From Acidobacteriota bacterium (lineage in GTDB: Bacteria; Acidobacteriota; Blastocatellia; UBA7656), in the NCBI GenBank assembly GCA_040754075.1, contig JBFMDH010000006.1, positions 26,229-90,228 of the forward strand: a DNA stretch of 64,000 nt, read 5' to 3'. Below, in pieces: positions 25,443-34,328 of the stretch. The stretch's first letter is position 1; each line of letters begins with the position of its first letter. The notes under the pieces were generated by a model. The model saw nothing but the letters and a program-made list of their open reading frames with translations, ran no database searches and had not been told where the DNA came from. The position numbers were made by a program, and so were the translations under genes.

Positions 25443-26504
25443 ATGAGAAAAAGCGGTTTCACGATAGACGAAAGAAAAAACGAAGTGCTGGCGGCGATTG
25501 TCAAAGCTCACGTCACCACAGGACAACCTGTCGGTTCATTCGCGCTCGCCAGACAGTCGAGCGAACGTTTATCGTCCGCCACCATGCGCAACATCTGCGC
25601 CGAACTCGAAGAGGAAGGTTTGCTATCACACCCGCATACCTCTGCCGGACGCATTCCGACTCAGCAGGGTTATCGTTACTATGTCGACCACCTGATGAGT
25701 TCAACCATGCTTTCGCCATCGGAAAGAGATTTAATCAACGACCGTTTATTGGACGATGAGATTTTGCAAAATCCCGAACTGATGATGGAACGCGCCAGTC
25801 AATTGCTTTCCGAATTATCGGATAATGTCGGCATTGTGGTGCCGCCGGCGATTTCGCAAGACCGCCTGCATCACATTGAATTCGTCAAATTGCCGGATAA
25901 ACGGGTGCTGGTCATTACCGCTTCAAATTTAGGGCGCGTACAGGATCGCTTGATTCGTTTTGACGAAGATTTTTCGCAAAATGATTTGAATACCACGGCG
26001 CGTTATTTACTGGAAAATTTTCATGGCTGGTCGCTTGCCGAAATTCGCGATGAACTGTTGCGGCGCATGACCGAAGAAAAAGCCCTGTACGATAAGCTGC
26101 TGAGAAACGCGGTGGTGCTTTGCAGCCAGAGTTTACAGGACGGCGATCAACCCGATGTGTTCATCGAAGGCGCATCGAGCATTATCACTAAACCGGATTT
26201 TGCCGATGTCGAACGGATGCGCGTTTTATTTAAAATGTTCGAGCAAAAAGGGCGCATTGTGAAAATGCTCAATAGCTGTATAGCCGGCGCAAGGTTCGAT
26301 GTGGCGACGGTGCGCATCGGCAGCGAAAACGGTTTGGATTTACATGATTGCGCGGTGATTGCTTCGCCCTATTTTTATGGCAGCGGCACGGCGTCCGGGA
26401 GCATCGGCGTGGTCGGACCCACACGCGTTGATTACGATAGAGTGGTGAGCATCGTAACCTATATCGCCAATTTATTCGGGCGGGTACTGAATGAAAATAT
26501 TTAA
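25443..26504 (+). CDS. hrcA: Heat-inducible transcription repressor HrcA
   Basis: The 353-residue protein has an N-terminal winged helix-turn-helix (about 5-85) with ERLSSATMRNICAELEEEGLL and HTSAGRIPTQQGYRYYVD, both diagnostic of HrcA. GAF-like and dimerisation regions follow, with the C-terminal GSIGVVGPTRVDYDRVV. HrcA represses chaperone operons by binding CIRCE and is released on heat shock through GroEL. It heads the hrcA-grpE-dnaK-dnaJ cluster. Confidence 0.96.
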   Translation: MRKSGFTIDERKNEVLAAIVKAHVTTGQPVGSFALARQSSERLSSATMRNICAELEEEGLLSHPHTSAGRIPTQQGYRYYVDHLMSSTMLSPSERDLINDRLLDDEILQNPELMMERASQLLSELSDNVGIVVPPAISQDRLHHIEFVKLPDKRVLVITASNLGRVQDRLIRFDEDFSQNDLNTTARYLLENFHGWSLAEIRDELLRRMTEEKALYDKLLRNAVVLCSQSLQDGDQPDVFIEGASSIITKPDFADVERMRVLFKMFEQKGRIVKMLNSCIAGARFDVATVRIGSENGLDLHDCAVIASPYFYGSGTASGSIGVVGPTRVDYDRVVSIVTYIANLFGRVLNENI

Positions 26505-26559
26505 ATAATTATTTTTCTGGTTTTTAATACTAACGTAAAAGGAATCTTTAAAAATCGAA

Positions 26560-27192
26560 ATGAGTAAAGAAAAAAAGAAGCCGGAAGCTAAAGATGATGA
26601 CATTTCCATTGAGATTATCAGTGATTACGACGAGGAAGAGTTAGCCAAAGCCGAAGGCGCAAAAGCCAAAAAGGATTTGAATAAAGGGTATGAGGTCGCC
26701 TTTGCGGCGCTGCAATCTCAAGTTGACGAGTTAACCAAACAGCTTGAGCAGAGCAAAGCGGAAACCGCGTCGTTGACTGACCAGTTGTTGCGCAAGCAGG
26801 CGGAATTTGATAATTACCGCAAGCGCATTGAACGTGAGCGTTCGGAATTTTATCAACATGGACGCCGCGAAGTGTTGTTGCAGATGCTATCCGTACTCGA
26901 TAATTTTGAGCGCGCCATGTCAAGCGCCACCCGTTCGGATGAAGGCAGCGCCCTGCTTCAGGGTATCGAATTAATTTACAAACAATTCAAAGATGCGCTT
27001 GCGAAATTCGGGGTTGCGCCCATTGATGCCGTCGGTCAGGTCTTTGACCCGCACCTTCACGAAGCCGTGACCATCGAACAGACTGCCGACCACGAAGCCA
27101 ATACGATTATTGCGGAATTTCAAAAAGGCTATAAACTGGGCGACCAGTTGTTGCGCCCTTCACAGGTGAAAGTCGCAGCCTCCGTTGAATGA
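26560..27192 (+). CDS. grpE: Nucleotide exchange factor GrpE
   Basis: This 210-residue DnaK cochaperone has an acidic disordered N-terminus and a long coiled coil (about 45-100, with QLLRKQAEFDNYRKRIERE). The C-terminal beta domain contains VLDNFERAM and GVAPIDAVGQVFDPHLHEAV. GrpE releases ADP from DnaK. An AAAGGAA site precedes the ATG; hrcA ends 55 nt upstream. Confidence 0.95.
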   Translation: MSKEKKKPEAKDDDISIEIISDYDEEELAKAEGAKAKKDLNKGYEVAFAALQSQVDELTKQLEQSKAETASLTDQLLRKQAEFDNYRKRIERERSEFYQHGRREVLLQMLSVLDNFERAMSSATRSDEGSALLQGIELIYKQFKDALAKFGVAPIDAVGQVFDPHLHEAVTIEQTADHEANTIIAEFQKGYKLGDQLLRPSQVKVAASVE

Positions 27193-27200
27193 TTTTTTTG

Positions 27201-27234
27201 GGGAAGGAATAGTGCAATTTAACTATTCCTTCCC
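27201..27234 (+). other. Hairpin between grpE and dnaK
   Basis: A 13-bp stem, GGGAAGGAATAGT with ACTATTCCTTCCC, has an 8-nt loop. No T-run follows on the plus strand, so it is more likely a processing or stability hairpin than a terminator. Confidence 0.55.
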
Positions 27235-27375
27235 GCCTGGATTCATGTTTTAATCTACAAGCGAAAAGAATTATCCCCGCTCCTTAAAAAAATTTAACCA
27301 GCCCCTAGATGCGTTTACTGACCCCCGGTGTAGTTCCCTACTGAAGAAAAACTGCATAAAAAAGAGGTATCCGTT

Positions 27376-29247
27376 ATGGGTAAGGTGATAGGAATTGACT
27401 TAGGCACCACGAATTCCTGCGTAGCGATTCTCGAAGGTGGCGTAACCCAAATCATTCCCAATAAAGAAGGCGGTCGCACAACCCCATCGGTTGTCGCATT
27501 CACTGAAAAGGGCGAACGATTGATCGGACAGATTGCCAAACGTCAGGCAATCACCAACGCGGCAAATACGATTTACGCAATCAAACGGTTAATGGGGCGC
27601 AAGTTCAAATCCAACGAAGCGCAACGCGCCGTGCAATCCGTGCCATATGAAATAACCGAAGCGCCAAACGGCGATTGCCGTGTGCGTGTGCGTGGTCGCG
27701 ATTATTCACCGCCTGAAATCTCTTCGATTCTCCTGCAACGATTGAAACAATCGGCAGAAGAATTTTTAGGCGAAGAAGTAACCGAAGCCATCATCACCGT
27801 TCCTGCCTATTTCGATGATATTCAACGCCAGGCAACCAAAGATGCAGGGAAAATCGCCGGACTCAATGTCCAGCGCATCTTAAACGAACCGACGGCGGCG
27901 GCGCTCGCTTACGGACTCAACAAACAAGAGCATGAAAAAATCGCGGTCTACGATTTGGGCGGCGGCACTTTTGATATTTCGATTATGGAAATGTCTGACG
28001 GGGTGTTTGAAGTGCTGTCAACTTGCGGCGATTCGTTTTTAGGCGGCGAAGATTTTGACCAGCGCATCGTTGACTGGATGATTGAAACCTTCCAACAGGA
28101 AACCAATATCGATTTGCGTTCCGACCGTCTGGCTTTGCAGCGACTCAAAGAAGCCGCTGAACGCGCCAAATGCGAACTTTCGACGGCGCTGGAATCACAA
28201 CTCAATTTGCCGTTTATCGCTGCCGATTCGACCGGACCGAAACATTTCAACAAATCTCTGACCCGCACACAATTTGAAGAACTGGTCAAAGATTTGGTCG
28301 AGCAGACGGTCGAACCTTGCAATAAAGCGTTGAAAGACGCCAAGGTCAAAGCCGAAGACATCACCAAAGTTTTACTGGTCGGCGGGCAAACCCGCTCACC
28401 GATTATCATTCAACGTGTACGGGAAATTTTTAACCGTGAACCGTCGATTGAAATTAATCCTGACGAAGTCGTCGCTATCGGCGCTTCGATTCAAGCGGGC
28501 GTGCTTTCCGGTCAGGTCAAAGACCTCATCCTCTTGGACGTCATACCGCTCAGCCTGGGTATCGAAACCCGTGGCGGACTGTTTACCAAAATCCTTGACC
28601 GCAACTCGACGATTCCGACCAAGAAGAGTTTGATCTTCACCACGGTTGCCGATAACCAACAGGTGGTCGAAGTCCATGTCCTGCAAGGTGAACGCGAAAT
28701 CGCCGCGGGCAATCGCAGCCTCGGCAAATTCGAGATGGTCGGCATTCCGCCCGCGCCGCGTGGCGTGCCGCAAATCGAAGTCACCTTTGAAGTGGATGCC
28801 GACGGCATTACCTCGGTCGCAGCGACGGACAAAATGACCGGACAGGAACAAGCCATGAAGATTACCCCTTCATCGGGTCTTTCGGCTTCCGAGATTTACG
28901 ATTTGATTGAAGAAGCGCAGCGCAATGCCGATAACGACCGTCGCATGAAGGAAGTCATCCTGGCGCGCAATCGTCTGGAAGGCTTGTTGCAAAATACTAT
29001 CCGTTCATTCCAGGAATTCGGCTATATGCTGTCGGGTTCCGACCAGGAAACCGCGCGCCGCACGATTGATGAAGCGCGTGAAGCAGCGTTGATGGACGAT
29101 GCTTCGAGTATTCGCTTTGCGCTCGAAGAACTCGAAAACGTCGCCAAGATGATCACCGATGCGATGTTTCGTCCGACCTCTGTGGTGCCCGACGCCGAAG
29201 CCAACATTACTGAAGACGCGGTCGCACCCCTATCTGAATTGAGTTAG
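27376..29247 (+). CDS. dnaK: Chaperone protein DnaK (Hsp70)
   Basis: The 623-residue Hsp70 has phosphate-1 motif IGIDLGTTNSCVA at the start, AVYDLGGGTFDISIME near 190, and the NEPTAAALAYGL signature. The substrate-binding domain begins after the linker VKDLILLDVIPLSLGIE. The C-terminal lid is present but the usual EEVD-like tail is not; it ends TEDAVAPLSELS. It binds exposed hydrophobic segments in ATP-driven cycles with DnaJ and GrpE. GAGGT lies before the ATG. Confidence 0.97.
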   Translation: MGKVIGIDLGTTNSCVAILEGGVTQIIPNKEGGRTTPSVVAFTEKGERLIGQIAKRQAITNAANTIYAIKRLMGRKFKSNEAQRAVQSVPYEITEAPNGDCRVRVRGRDYSPPEISSILLQRLKQSAEEFLGEEVTEAIITVPAYFDDIQRQATKDAGKIAGLNVQRILNEPTAAALAYGLNKQEHEKIAVYDLGGGTFDISIMEMSDGVFEVLSTCGDSFLGGEDFDQRIVDWMIETFQQETNIDLRSDRLALQRLKEAAERAKCELSTALESQLNLPFIAADSTGPKHFNKSLTRTQFEELVKDLVEQTVEPCNKALKDAKVKAEDITKVLLVGGQTRSPIIIQRVREIFNREPSIEINPDEVVAIGASIQAGVLSGQVKDLILLDVIPLSLGIETRGGLFTKILDRNSTIPTKKSLIFTTVADNQQVVEVHVLQGEREIAAGNRSLGKFEMVGIPPAPRGVPQIEVTFEVDADGITSVAATDKMTGQEQAMKITPSSGLSASEIYDLIEEAQRNADNDRRMKEVILARNRLEGLLQNTIRSFQEFGYMLSGSDQETARRTIDEAREAALMDDASSIRFALEELENVAKMITDAMFRPTSVVPDAEANITEDAVAPLSELS

Positions 29248-29251
29248 TTTT

Positions 29252-29307
29252 TGCTATACTTGGTTTTCTTTATGTCGGCTCTTGTTCAGCATTGAGTAGG
29301 AGCCGAC
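29252..29307 (+). promoter_or_regulatory. Extended -10 and hairpin between dnaK and dnaJ
   Basis: TGCTATACT (29252-29260) resembles an extended -10 box and could give dnaJ its own start. It is followed by a stem GTCGGCTC (29274-29281) with GAGCCGAC (29300-29307), which lacks a T-run on the plus strand. Confidence 0.35.
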
Positions 29308-29337
29308 AAAAATATTACAAACAAAGGTTTAAGAAAA

Positions 29338-30447
29338 TTGAGTAGCAAACGAGATTATTATGAAGTCCTTGGCGTGACCCGCAGTGCCACCGACCAGGAA
29401 TTAAAACAAGCTTATCGCAAACTCGCTGTCCAGTATCACCCGGACAAAAATCAGGGCAATAAAGAAGCCGAAGAAAAATTCAAAGAGATCAACGAAGCCT
29501 ATCAGGTTTTATCTTCGCCGGATTTGCGCGCCCGTTATGACCGCCTGGGGCACGCGGGCGTCGGTTCCAGCGCCGCCGGTGCGGGCGCAGGTTTTGAAGG
29601 CTTTCCGGGCTTTGAAGACATCCTCGGCGACCTCTTCGGCTTTGGCGATATTTTCGGTTCGCGCGGTCGCCGCGCCGGACCGCGACGCGGTTCCGATTTG
29701 CGTTACGATATTGAAATCTCGCTCGAAGAAGCTTACGCCGGATTGCAAACCAAAATCCGCATTCCAAGACTTGAAGCCTGCGAACCCTGTAGCGGCACGG
29801 GCGCAGCGCCGGGTTCGTCGCCTGAGCGGTGTACGACCTGTGGCGGCAGAGGTCAGGTCACCCGTCAACAGGGCTTCTTTTCCGTGAGTCGCACCTGCGG
29901 CAGTTGTCGCGGCACCGGCAAAGTCATCCGCGAAGTCTGCAAAGAATGTCGTGGCGAAGGGCGCGTCGAACGCCATAAAACCTTAGAGGTGAAAATTCCT
30001 GCGGGCGTCGATACCGGTTCGCGCCTCAGGATGTCCGGCGAAGGCGAAGCCGGAGAGATGGGCGGACCTCCGGGCGATTTGTATGTGATGATTCATGTCA
30101 AACGTCACAAACTGTTCGAGCGCCACGATGAAAATCTGAGTTGCGAATACAACCTCTCGTTCACACAGGCGGCGCTTGGCGCAGAAGTTACGGTGCCGAC
30201 TTTGGATGGTGAAGAGAAATTAAAAATTCCCGAAGGCACCCAGACCGGCTCAACTTTCAAAATCAAACATAAAGGCATGCCGGTGCTTGGCGGGCGCGGG
30301 CGCGGCGATTTATTCGTGCGGGTTCACGTGGTCACGCCGACAAGCTTAACGAAAGAACAACGCCGTTTGCTCGAAGAATTCGCCAAACTTGATGGCAACG
30401 ATAAGCCCGACGATAAAGGCATCTTCAATAAAATTTTCGGCAGTTGA
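29338..30447 (+). CDS. dnaJ: Chaperone protein DnaJ (Hsp40)
   Basis: This 369-residue type I Hsp40 has a J domain (about 1-70) with HPD in VQYHPDKNQ, then a Gly/Phe-rich stretch. The zinc-binding domain has four CxxCxGxG repeats ([32 protein letters not shown]), followed by the C-terminal substrate-binding domains. It stimulates the DnaK ATPase. The likely start is TTG 29338, giving [12 protein letters not shown]; no ATG occurs nearby in frame. Confidence 0.96.
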   Translation: MSSKRDYYEVLGVTRSATDQELKQAYRKLAVQYHPDKNQGNKEAEEKFKEINEAYQVLSSPDLRARYDRLGHAGVGSSAAGAGAGFEGFPGFEDILGDLFGFGDIFGSRGRRAGPRRGSDLRYDIEISLEEAYAGLQTKIRIPRLEACEPCSGTGAAPGSSPERCTTCGGRGQVTRQQGFFSVSRTCGSCRGTGKVIREVCKECRGEGRVERHKTLEVKIPAGVDTGSRLRMSGEGEAGEMGGPPGDLYVMIHVKRHKLFERHDENLSCEYNLSFTQAALGAEVTVPTLDGEEKLKIPEGTQTGSTFKIKHKGMPVLGGRGRGDLFVRVHVVTPTSLTKEQRRLLEEFAKLDGNDKPDDKGIFNKIFGS

Positions 30448-30582
30448 TTGTTAAGACGCATTCTGTTGATTAAAACCGGAAGCCTTGCGTAGTTTCCCAT
30501 CGACTTGCCTGGTCGGCATTGACATCAACTGGCGGTTGGGTGAGGATGACGGTAAGCCCGAAAAATTTGGAGGCGATTGACC

Positions 30583-30834
30583 ATGACAGAAATCATCTTG
30601 CGAATCCCCGAAGAAGCTTTAGCGGCGCTCAACCTGTCACCTACGGAAACCGCTGATGAATTACGCTTTGCGGCGGCGGTAAAACTTTATGAACTTGGAC
30701 GATTATCATCAGGCGCAGCAGCGGCAATTGCAGGTGTTCCGCGCGCGGTTTTTCTAAGCAAATTGGCTGATTACGGGGTCACGACTTTTAAACTAACCGA
30801 AGAAGAATTACTTGAGGATTTGGCACGTGCCTGA
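30583..30834 (+). CDS. UPF0175 family antitoxin
   Basis: The 83-residue protein matches the UPF0175 pattern: LRFAAAVKLYELGRLSSGAAAAIAGVPRA followed by FLSKLADYGV, which forms a helix-turn-helix. UPF0175 proteins pair with PIN-like toxins. ATG 30583 follows GGAGG. Its stop codon overlaps the toxin start, so the two are translationally coupled. The pair probably autoregulates its promoter, as usual for type II systems (inference). Confidence 0.8.
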   Translation: MTEIILRIPEEALAALNLSPTETADELRFAAAVKLYELGRLSSGAAAAIAGVPRAVFLSKLADYGVTTFKLTEEELLEDLARA

Positions 30835-31309
30835 TGTGATCAGCGACACCTCGCCCTTGCAGTATCTTTATCAAACCAATTTGCTTGATTTGCTACCGAC
30901 GCTATATCAGAAAGTTTTAATTCCACAAGCTGTATTTGACGAATTAGAGGTTGGGCGCATTCATAATATAAATCTTCCAGATGTTGCACAGTTATCCTGG
31001 ATAGAAATACATCAGGTAAACATCTCGCCGCAGTTAATATTTGCTGTCGACCTTGGTTTAGGAGAACGAGAAGTTTTAAGTTTGGCAACTCAGGTGTCAC
31101 ACTCGCTTGCGTTGCTAGATGATGCGTTGGCAAGACAACACGCTAAACTTTTGAATATCCCCTTTACCGGCACCTTGGGCGTTTTATTACGAGCAAAAAA
31201 AGAAGGGCATTTAAATTTAATAGCACCTGTCTTAAATCAACTCGACAACTTGCGGTTTCGGTTAGACGTGAAAACCCATAATGCGGTGTTGAAGATTGCG
31301 GGTGAATAA
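30827..31309 (+). CDS. DUF3368 PIN-like toxin
   Basis: The 160-residue protein probably starts at GTG 30827, inside the end of the antitoxin gene. DUF3368 features are present: VISDTSPLQYL at the N-terminus (first acidic residue), LGLGEREVLSLA, LLDDALARQHAK and FTGTLGVLLRAKKEGH. PIN folds cut RNA with Mg2+ or Mn2+; by family the partner is the upstream UPF0175 protein. It converges on the bax1 gene with one base between the stops. Confidence 0.8.
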   Translation: MPDVISDTSPLQYLYQTNLLDLLPTLYQKVLIPQAVFDELEVGRIHNINLPDVAQLSWIEIHQVNISPQLIFAVDLGLGEREVLSLATQVSHSLALLDDALARQHAKLLNIPFTGTLGVLLRAKKEGHLNLIAPVLNQLDNLRFRLDVKTHNAVLKIAGE

Positions 31310-31310
31310 A

Positions 31311-32501
31311 TCAGAAACTTTGCAAAACCCCTAACACATCTTTCGCACTCACGCTGGTTTTACACATCAACACATTCGCGGGAAGATTCGTCGGAGCGTC
31401 GCGGCTGCCGCGCAGGTCTTCGGAAATGATTAAAATAAAATTGGTGAATCGTCCGCGCTCGAATTCTTCCAGACGCTCTTTCAAATAACGCGGCGTCCAA
31501 AAACCCAGCACTTCAAGATAGATTTTTCGCCCGTCGCCACTGGTCAAAACGAAATCCGGCACAAATGCCGACTCGCCTAAATCAATCACTTCACGACACT
31601 GTGCAAGTTGCCAATCACTTGCAGCTTTCGCCCAACTCGCTTTTAACTTTTCGGCGATTTGATTTTCAAACATCGGCACCTGCAATCGATTGGAACTGAG
31701 CCGAGTGTCATCGCCTGCCAGTTCATAAAACAGCGTGCCGCCGAATTTCGATTCAATTTCGGCGCGCATTTGCCAACCTGTGCACAGCAGTAGCGACGGC
31801 AAAAAGACCGCCATCTGAATGCCGTATTTTTGCGAGCGATGAAACATCGCCACGGGTCCCGTAAGTTTAACCGCGTAACCGCGCGCCGCAGTTCCGGAAA
31901 TCGAATGAATCAGGCGATGCGCTTTGATGGCTTCAAAGAGTTGCCTATACCCTGCCGCATCTTGCGGCTCAATCCACAACCGCATCTCCACCGAGCGATA
32001 GAGCAATGCCTGCGCCTGCGCCAGATTGTATGCGTCAATCAATTCCTCAGCCGCTGGTTCATCGAAATCCATCAAGCGTTGATTGGCAGGCAAGTCTGCG
32101 TAAAGGTGTTCAATCAATTCATCGGCTGCAATCTGTAACTGCGCTGCGACTTCATTGATGATTTGTTCGCGCGACTGAGTTGAAGTGACGGGATGCGAGG
32201 CGCGCGCGCTGGTAAATAATTTCTGACGAATTTCGGTTGGTTCAATCGCCAGCGAAGTTTCAAACACGCATCTATCCAGCAAAAGCTTAATCAAGCCGCG
32301 CAAAATTTTGTAATCGGTTCCGGTGCCGACATAATCCTGCAACGCTTCATCGAGTTCGCCGCGACGCGCGTTCACATTCTGAGCGACAATGGCAATCAGG
32401 TCGCTGGCAATTTGCAGATAGTTTTTATCGGTCGGCGCAATGTAATGCGGTTCGATGCGTTTGCCGCGTCGGCGGCTGATGGCTAAATCGGCTGTCAGCA
32501 T
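31311..32501 (-). CDS. DUF790 family nuclease (Bax1-like partner of XPB)
   Basis: The 396-residue protein begins MLTADLAISRRRGKRI, the characteristic DUF790/Bax1 opening. A PD-(D/E)xK-like site is visible in FVPDFVLTSGDGRKIYLEVLGFW. Archaeal Bax1 forms a helicase-nuclease complex with XPB acting on DNA bubbles, and the XPB gene lies directly upstream here. The ATG at 32501 abuts the right-hand end of an inverted-repeat element. The sequence just before it is repeat and carries no Shine-Dalgarno, so translation may be poor or depend on the element. Confidence 0.85.
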   Translation of the reverse strand: MLTADLAISRRRGKRIEPHYIAPTDKNYLQIASDLIAIVAQNVNARRGELDEALQDYVGTGTDYKILRGLIKLLLDRCVFETSLAIEPTEIRQKLFTSARASHPVTSTQSREQIINEVAAQLQIAADELIEHLYADLPANQRLMDFDEPAAEELIDAYNLAQAQALLYRSVEMRLWIEPQDAAGYRQLFEAIKAHRLIHSISGTAARGYAVKLTGPVAMFHRSQKYGIQMAVFLPSLLLCTGWQMRAEIESKFGGTLFYELAGDDTRLSSNRLQVPMFENQIAEKLKASWAKAASDWQLAQCREVIDLGESAFVPDFVLTSGDGRKIYLEVLGFWTPRYLKERLEEFERGRFTNFILIISEDLRGSRDAPTNLPANVLMCKTSVSAKDVLGVLQSF

Positions 32502-32971
32502 AAAAGTCCAGCGAGTCTTGCCAGTCTGGCGAGTCAATGAGAAATTCCGCGAAGATGTTGTGAGAGCGCCATTATCATCCGAGAAATCTCTTCGAGCAAA
32601 TCGTACAACTTTGAAAAACACTCTTGATTAATGTAACGCTGGTCAAGCGCCACATATAGATGCGATTGAACTTCTTCTACGGAACCGCGAGACATATTCA
32701 GAAAGTTAGCAAACTCTTTATCTGAGCGTCGCCCATGACCTTCTGCAATGTTTGCCATGATTGAAACACTTGCACGCCGAATTTGATCTCGCAATCCAAA
32801 ATCCATAGCAAATTCCTTTTCTTTTGAAATTGCATAAACGATAAGTGTTACTTCGCGCGCTTTCTGCCAAGTTTTTATCTCTTCAAACTTTTGAAGGTCG
32901 GCATAAGTTCCTCCATTCTCGCAAGACTGTGAGCGTAGCGAACCGCTGGACTCGCAAGACTCGCTAGACTT
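32502..32971 (-). mobile_element. Inverted-repeat element carrying a four-helix-bundle gene, between xpb and bax1
   Basis: A 25-nt arm at 32504-32528 matches 32947-32971 in inverted orientation at 21 of 25 positions. Both arms are built from degenerate GACTCGCAA-type units, with an extra unit at 32919-32936. The only gene inside is the four-helix-bundle frame. One end touches the bax1 ATG. The other supplies the xpb stop codon (TAG at 32964-32966). This looks like a unit inserted at the junction of an operon; mobility is inferred, not shown. Confidence 0.6.
32534..32904 (-). pseudogene. Four-helix-bundle protein (S23/Avd-like), apparently frameshifted near its start
   Basis: The frame ending at 32534 encodes about 115 residues of the four-helix-bundle family once named S23 ribosomal protein: FEEIKTWQKAREV, FGLRDQIRRASVSIMANIAEG and GSVEEVQSHLYVALDQ. 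Relatives occur as 23S rRNA intervening-sequence ORFs and as Avd of diversity-generating retroelements. The best start is ATG 32904 with GGAGG 5 nt upstream, but its frame (MPTFKSLKR) stops after nine codons. Adding one T in the TTT run at 32884-32887 would give MPTFKSFEEIKTWQ, the expected family N-terminus. This could be a real mutation, a sequencing error, or slippage. The stop lies in the left repeat arm. Confidence 0.75.
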
Positions 32972-34328
32972 CACTTCGTCTTCGGCTGATGCCCTCTTCC
33001 GAAGTTTCGGCAGTGACGACTTCATACAGCACGGCTTCTTTTTCCGGCTGTTTGCGAAGGATTCTCCCCAACCGTTGAATGTGTTCGCGTGATGAACCGG
33101 TGCCGGAAAGCACGATGGCAACCGAAGCGTCGGGAATGTTCACCCCTTCGTTCAACACCCGCGACGTTGCCAGCGCCAGCACCTCGCCTCGATTAAACAG
33201 TTCAAGCCACAATCGGCGCTCTTTAATCGGTGTTTCGTGGGTGATGGCGGGAATCAAAAATTGTTTCGAGATGCGATAGACCATTTCGTTTTCGGCGGTA
33301 AAAATCAAAACTTTTTCGCGACGATGACGGTGCAAGAGTTCAGCTAAAACTTTGAGTTTCGCATCAGTGCCCAGCGCGATGCGTTTCGATTCGCGATATG
33401 CAAGCATGGCGCGGCGACCTTCCTGGGAGCGGGCGCTGGCGATTAAAAATAATTTCCAACCTTGCGGGCTGCGCATATTGATTTGCTGAGTGTGCAAAAA
33501 GCCGCGAAAAATCAGGCGCGCTTCGTCGTAACGCGCCCGTTCTTCATCCGTGAGATGCACAAAAATCTGCGCCATCGAATAATCGGCGAGGTATTCACCG
33601 GCGAGTTCCCGCGCCTCTTTGCGATAGATAATCGGGCCAATCAAATCTTCAAGCATGGTGTCTGCGCCGTCGCTTCGTTCAGGAGTTGCCGTGAGTCCCA
33701 AGCGAAACGGCGCAATCGCCATCTCTGCCGCGTAACGAAAAACGCTGCCGGGCAGGTGATGGCATTCGTCGAAAATGATTAAGCCGAACTCGTTGCCTTT
33801 GTCTTCCATAAAGCGAAAAGCCGATGAATAAGTGGTCACGATAATTGCGCCGCGCTCAAAATAGCCGCCGCCAATCAGCCCGATTTCCGCTTGAAAGCTG
33901 GCAAGCAGAAGGTCGTACCATTGATTCATCAAATCAAGTGTGGGCACGATAACCAATGTCGAACGCCCGGTGATTTCGATTGCCATCTGCGCTAAAAAAC
34001 TTTTACCCGCGCCGGTCGGCAAAATCACCACGCCGCGCCGCCCGCGCGTTTGCCACATTTCTAAGGCTTCTTGTTGATAAGGTCGCGGTTCAACTAAAAG
34101 GTTAGCCTTGAAATCGAATTCAAAATATTTGCGGGCATTATCCTGATGCGGGACTTTGTGGCGAACGAGTTCAGCGATGATTTGCCGGTAAGCGAGCGCC
34201 GGCGCGCGCCAACGTCGCACCCGTTCATCCCATTTGAAGGCATCGGGCACTTGCGCCGTCTGGTCTGCGCCATCAATGAGTAACGTTCCGGCGTCGAATT
34301 CGATAATGAGTTCCGGTTGTTGATTCAC
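32964..34328 (-). CDS. XPB-type DNA helicase (superfamily 2)
   Basis: The 454-residue helicase starts at GTG 34328. Visible features are the N-terminal damage-recognition-like region (about 1-90), Walker A LPTGAGKSFLAQM, DECHH box (IIFDECHHLPG), motif III LGLTATPER, and C-terminal RecA motifs ALATSRVLNEGVNIP and QRLGRILRK. The family unwinds DNA 3' to 5' and acts with Bax1 nuclease. Its C-terminus reads EEGISRRRSEV and ends at a TAG inside the inverted-repeat element, so it may have lost a few native residues. Intact otherwise. Confidence 0.92.
   Translation of the reverse strand: MNQQPELIIEFDAGTLLIDGADQTAQVPDAFKWDERVRRWRAPALAYRQIIAELVRHKVPHQDNARKYFEFDFKANLLVEPRPYQQEALEMWQTRGRRGVVILPTGAGKSFLAQMAIEITGRSTLVIVPTLDLMNQWYDLLLASFQAEIGLIGGGYFERGAIIVTTYSSAFRFMEDKGNEFGLIIFDECHHLPGSVFRYAAEMAIAPFRLGLTATPERSDGADTMLEDLIGPIIYRKEARELAGEYLADYSMAQIFVHLTDEERARYDEARLIFRGFLHTQQINMRSPQGWKLFLIASARSQEGRRAMLAYRESKRIALGTDAKLKVLAELLHRHRREKVLIFTAENEMVYRISKQFLIPAITHETPIKERRLWLELFNRGEVLALATSRVLNEGVNIPDASVAIVLSGTGSSREHIQRLGRILRKQPEKEAVLYEVVTAETSEEGISRRRSEV

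Noticed and set aside
27201..27234. Terminator between grpE and dnaK
   Set aside because: The stem is good but no T-run follows on the transcribed strand, and the genes are normally coexpressed.
32502..32971. Complete diversity-generating retroelement
   Set aside because: The four-helix-bundle protein resembles Avd, but there is no reverse transcriptase, template repeat or variable target gene nearby.
32534..33121. A 195-residue four-helix-bundle protein starting inside xpb
   Set aside because: The frame is open that far, but the extra residues are translated xpb antiframe and repeat arm. The ribosome site and ATG at 32904 fit the family N-terminus after a one-base correction.
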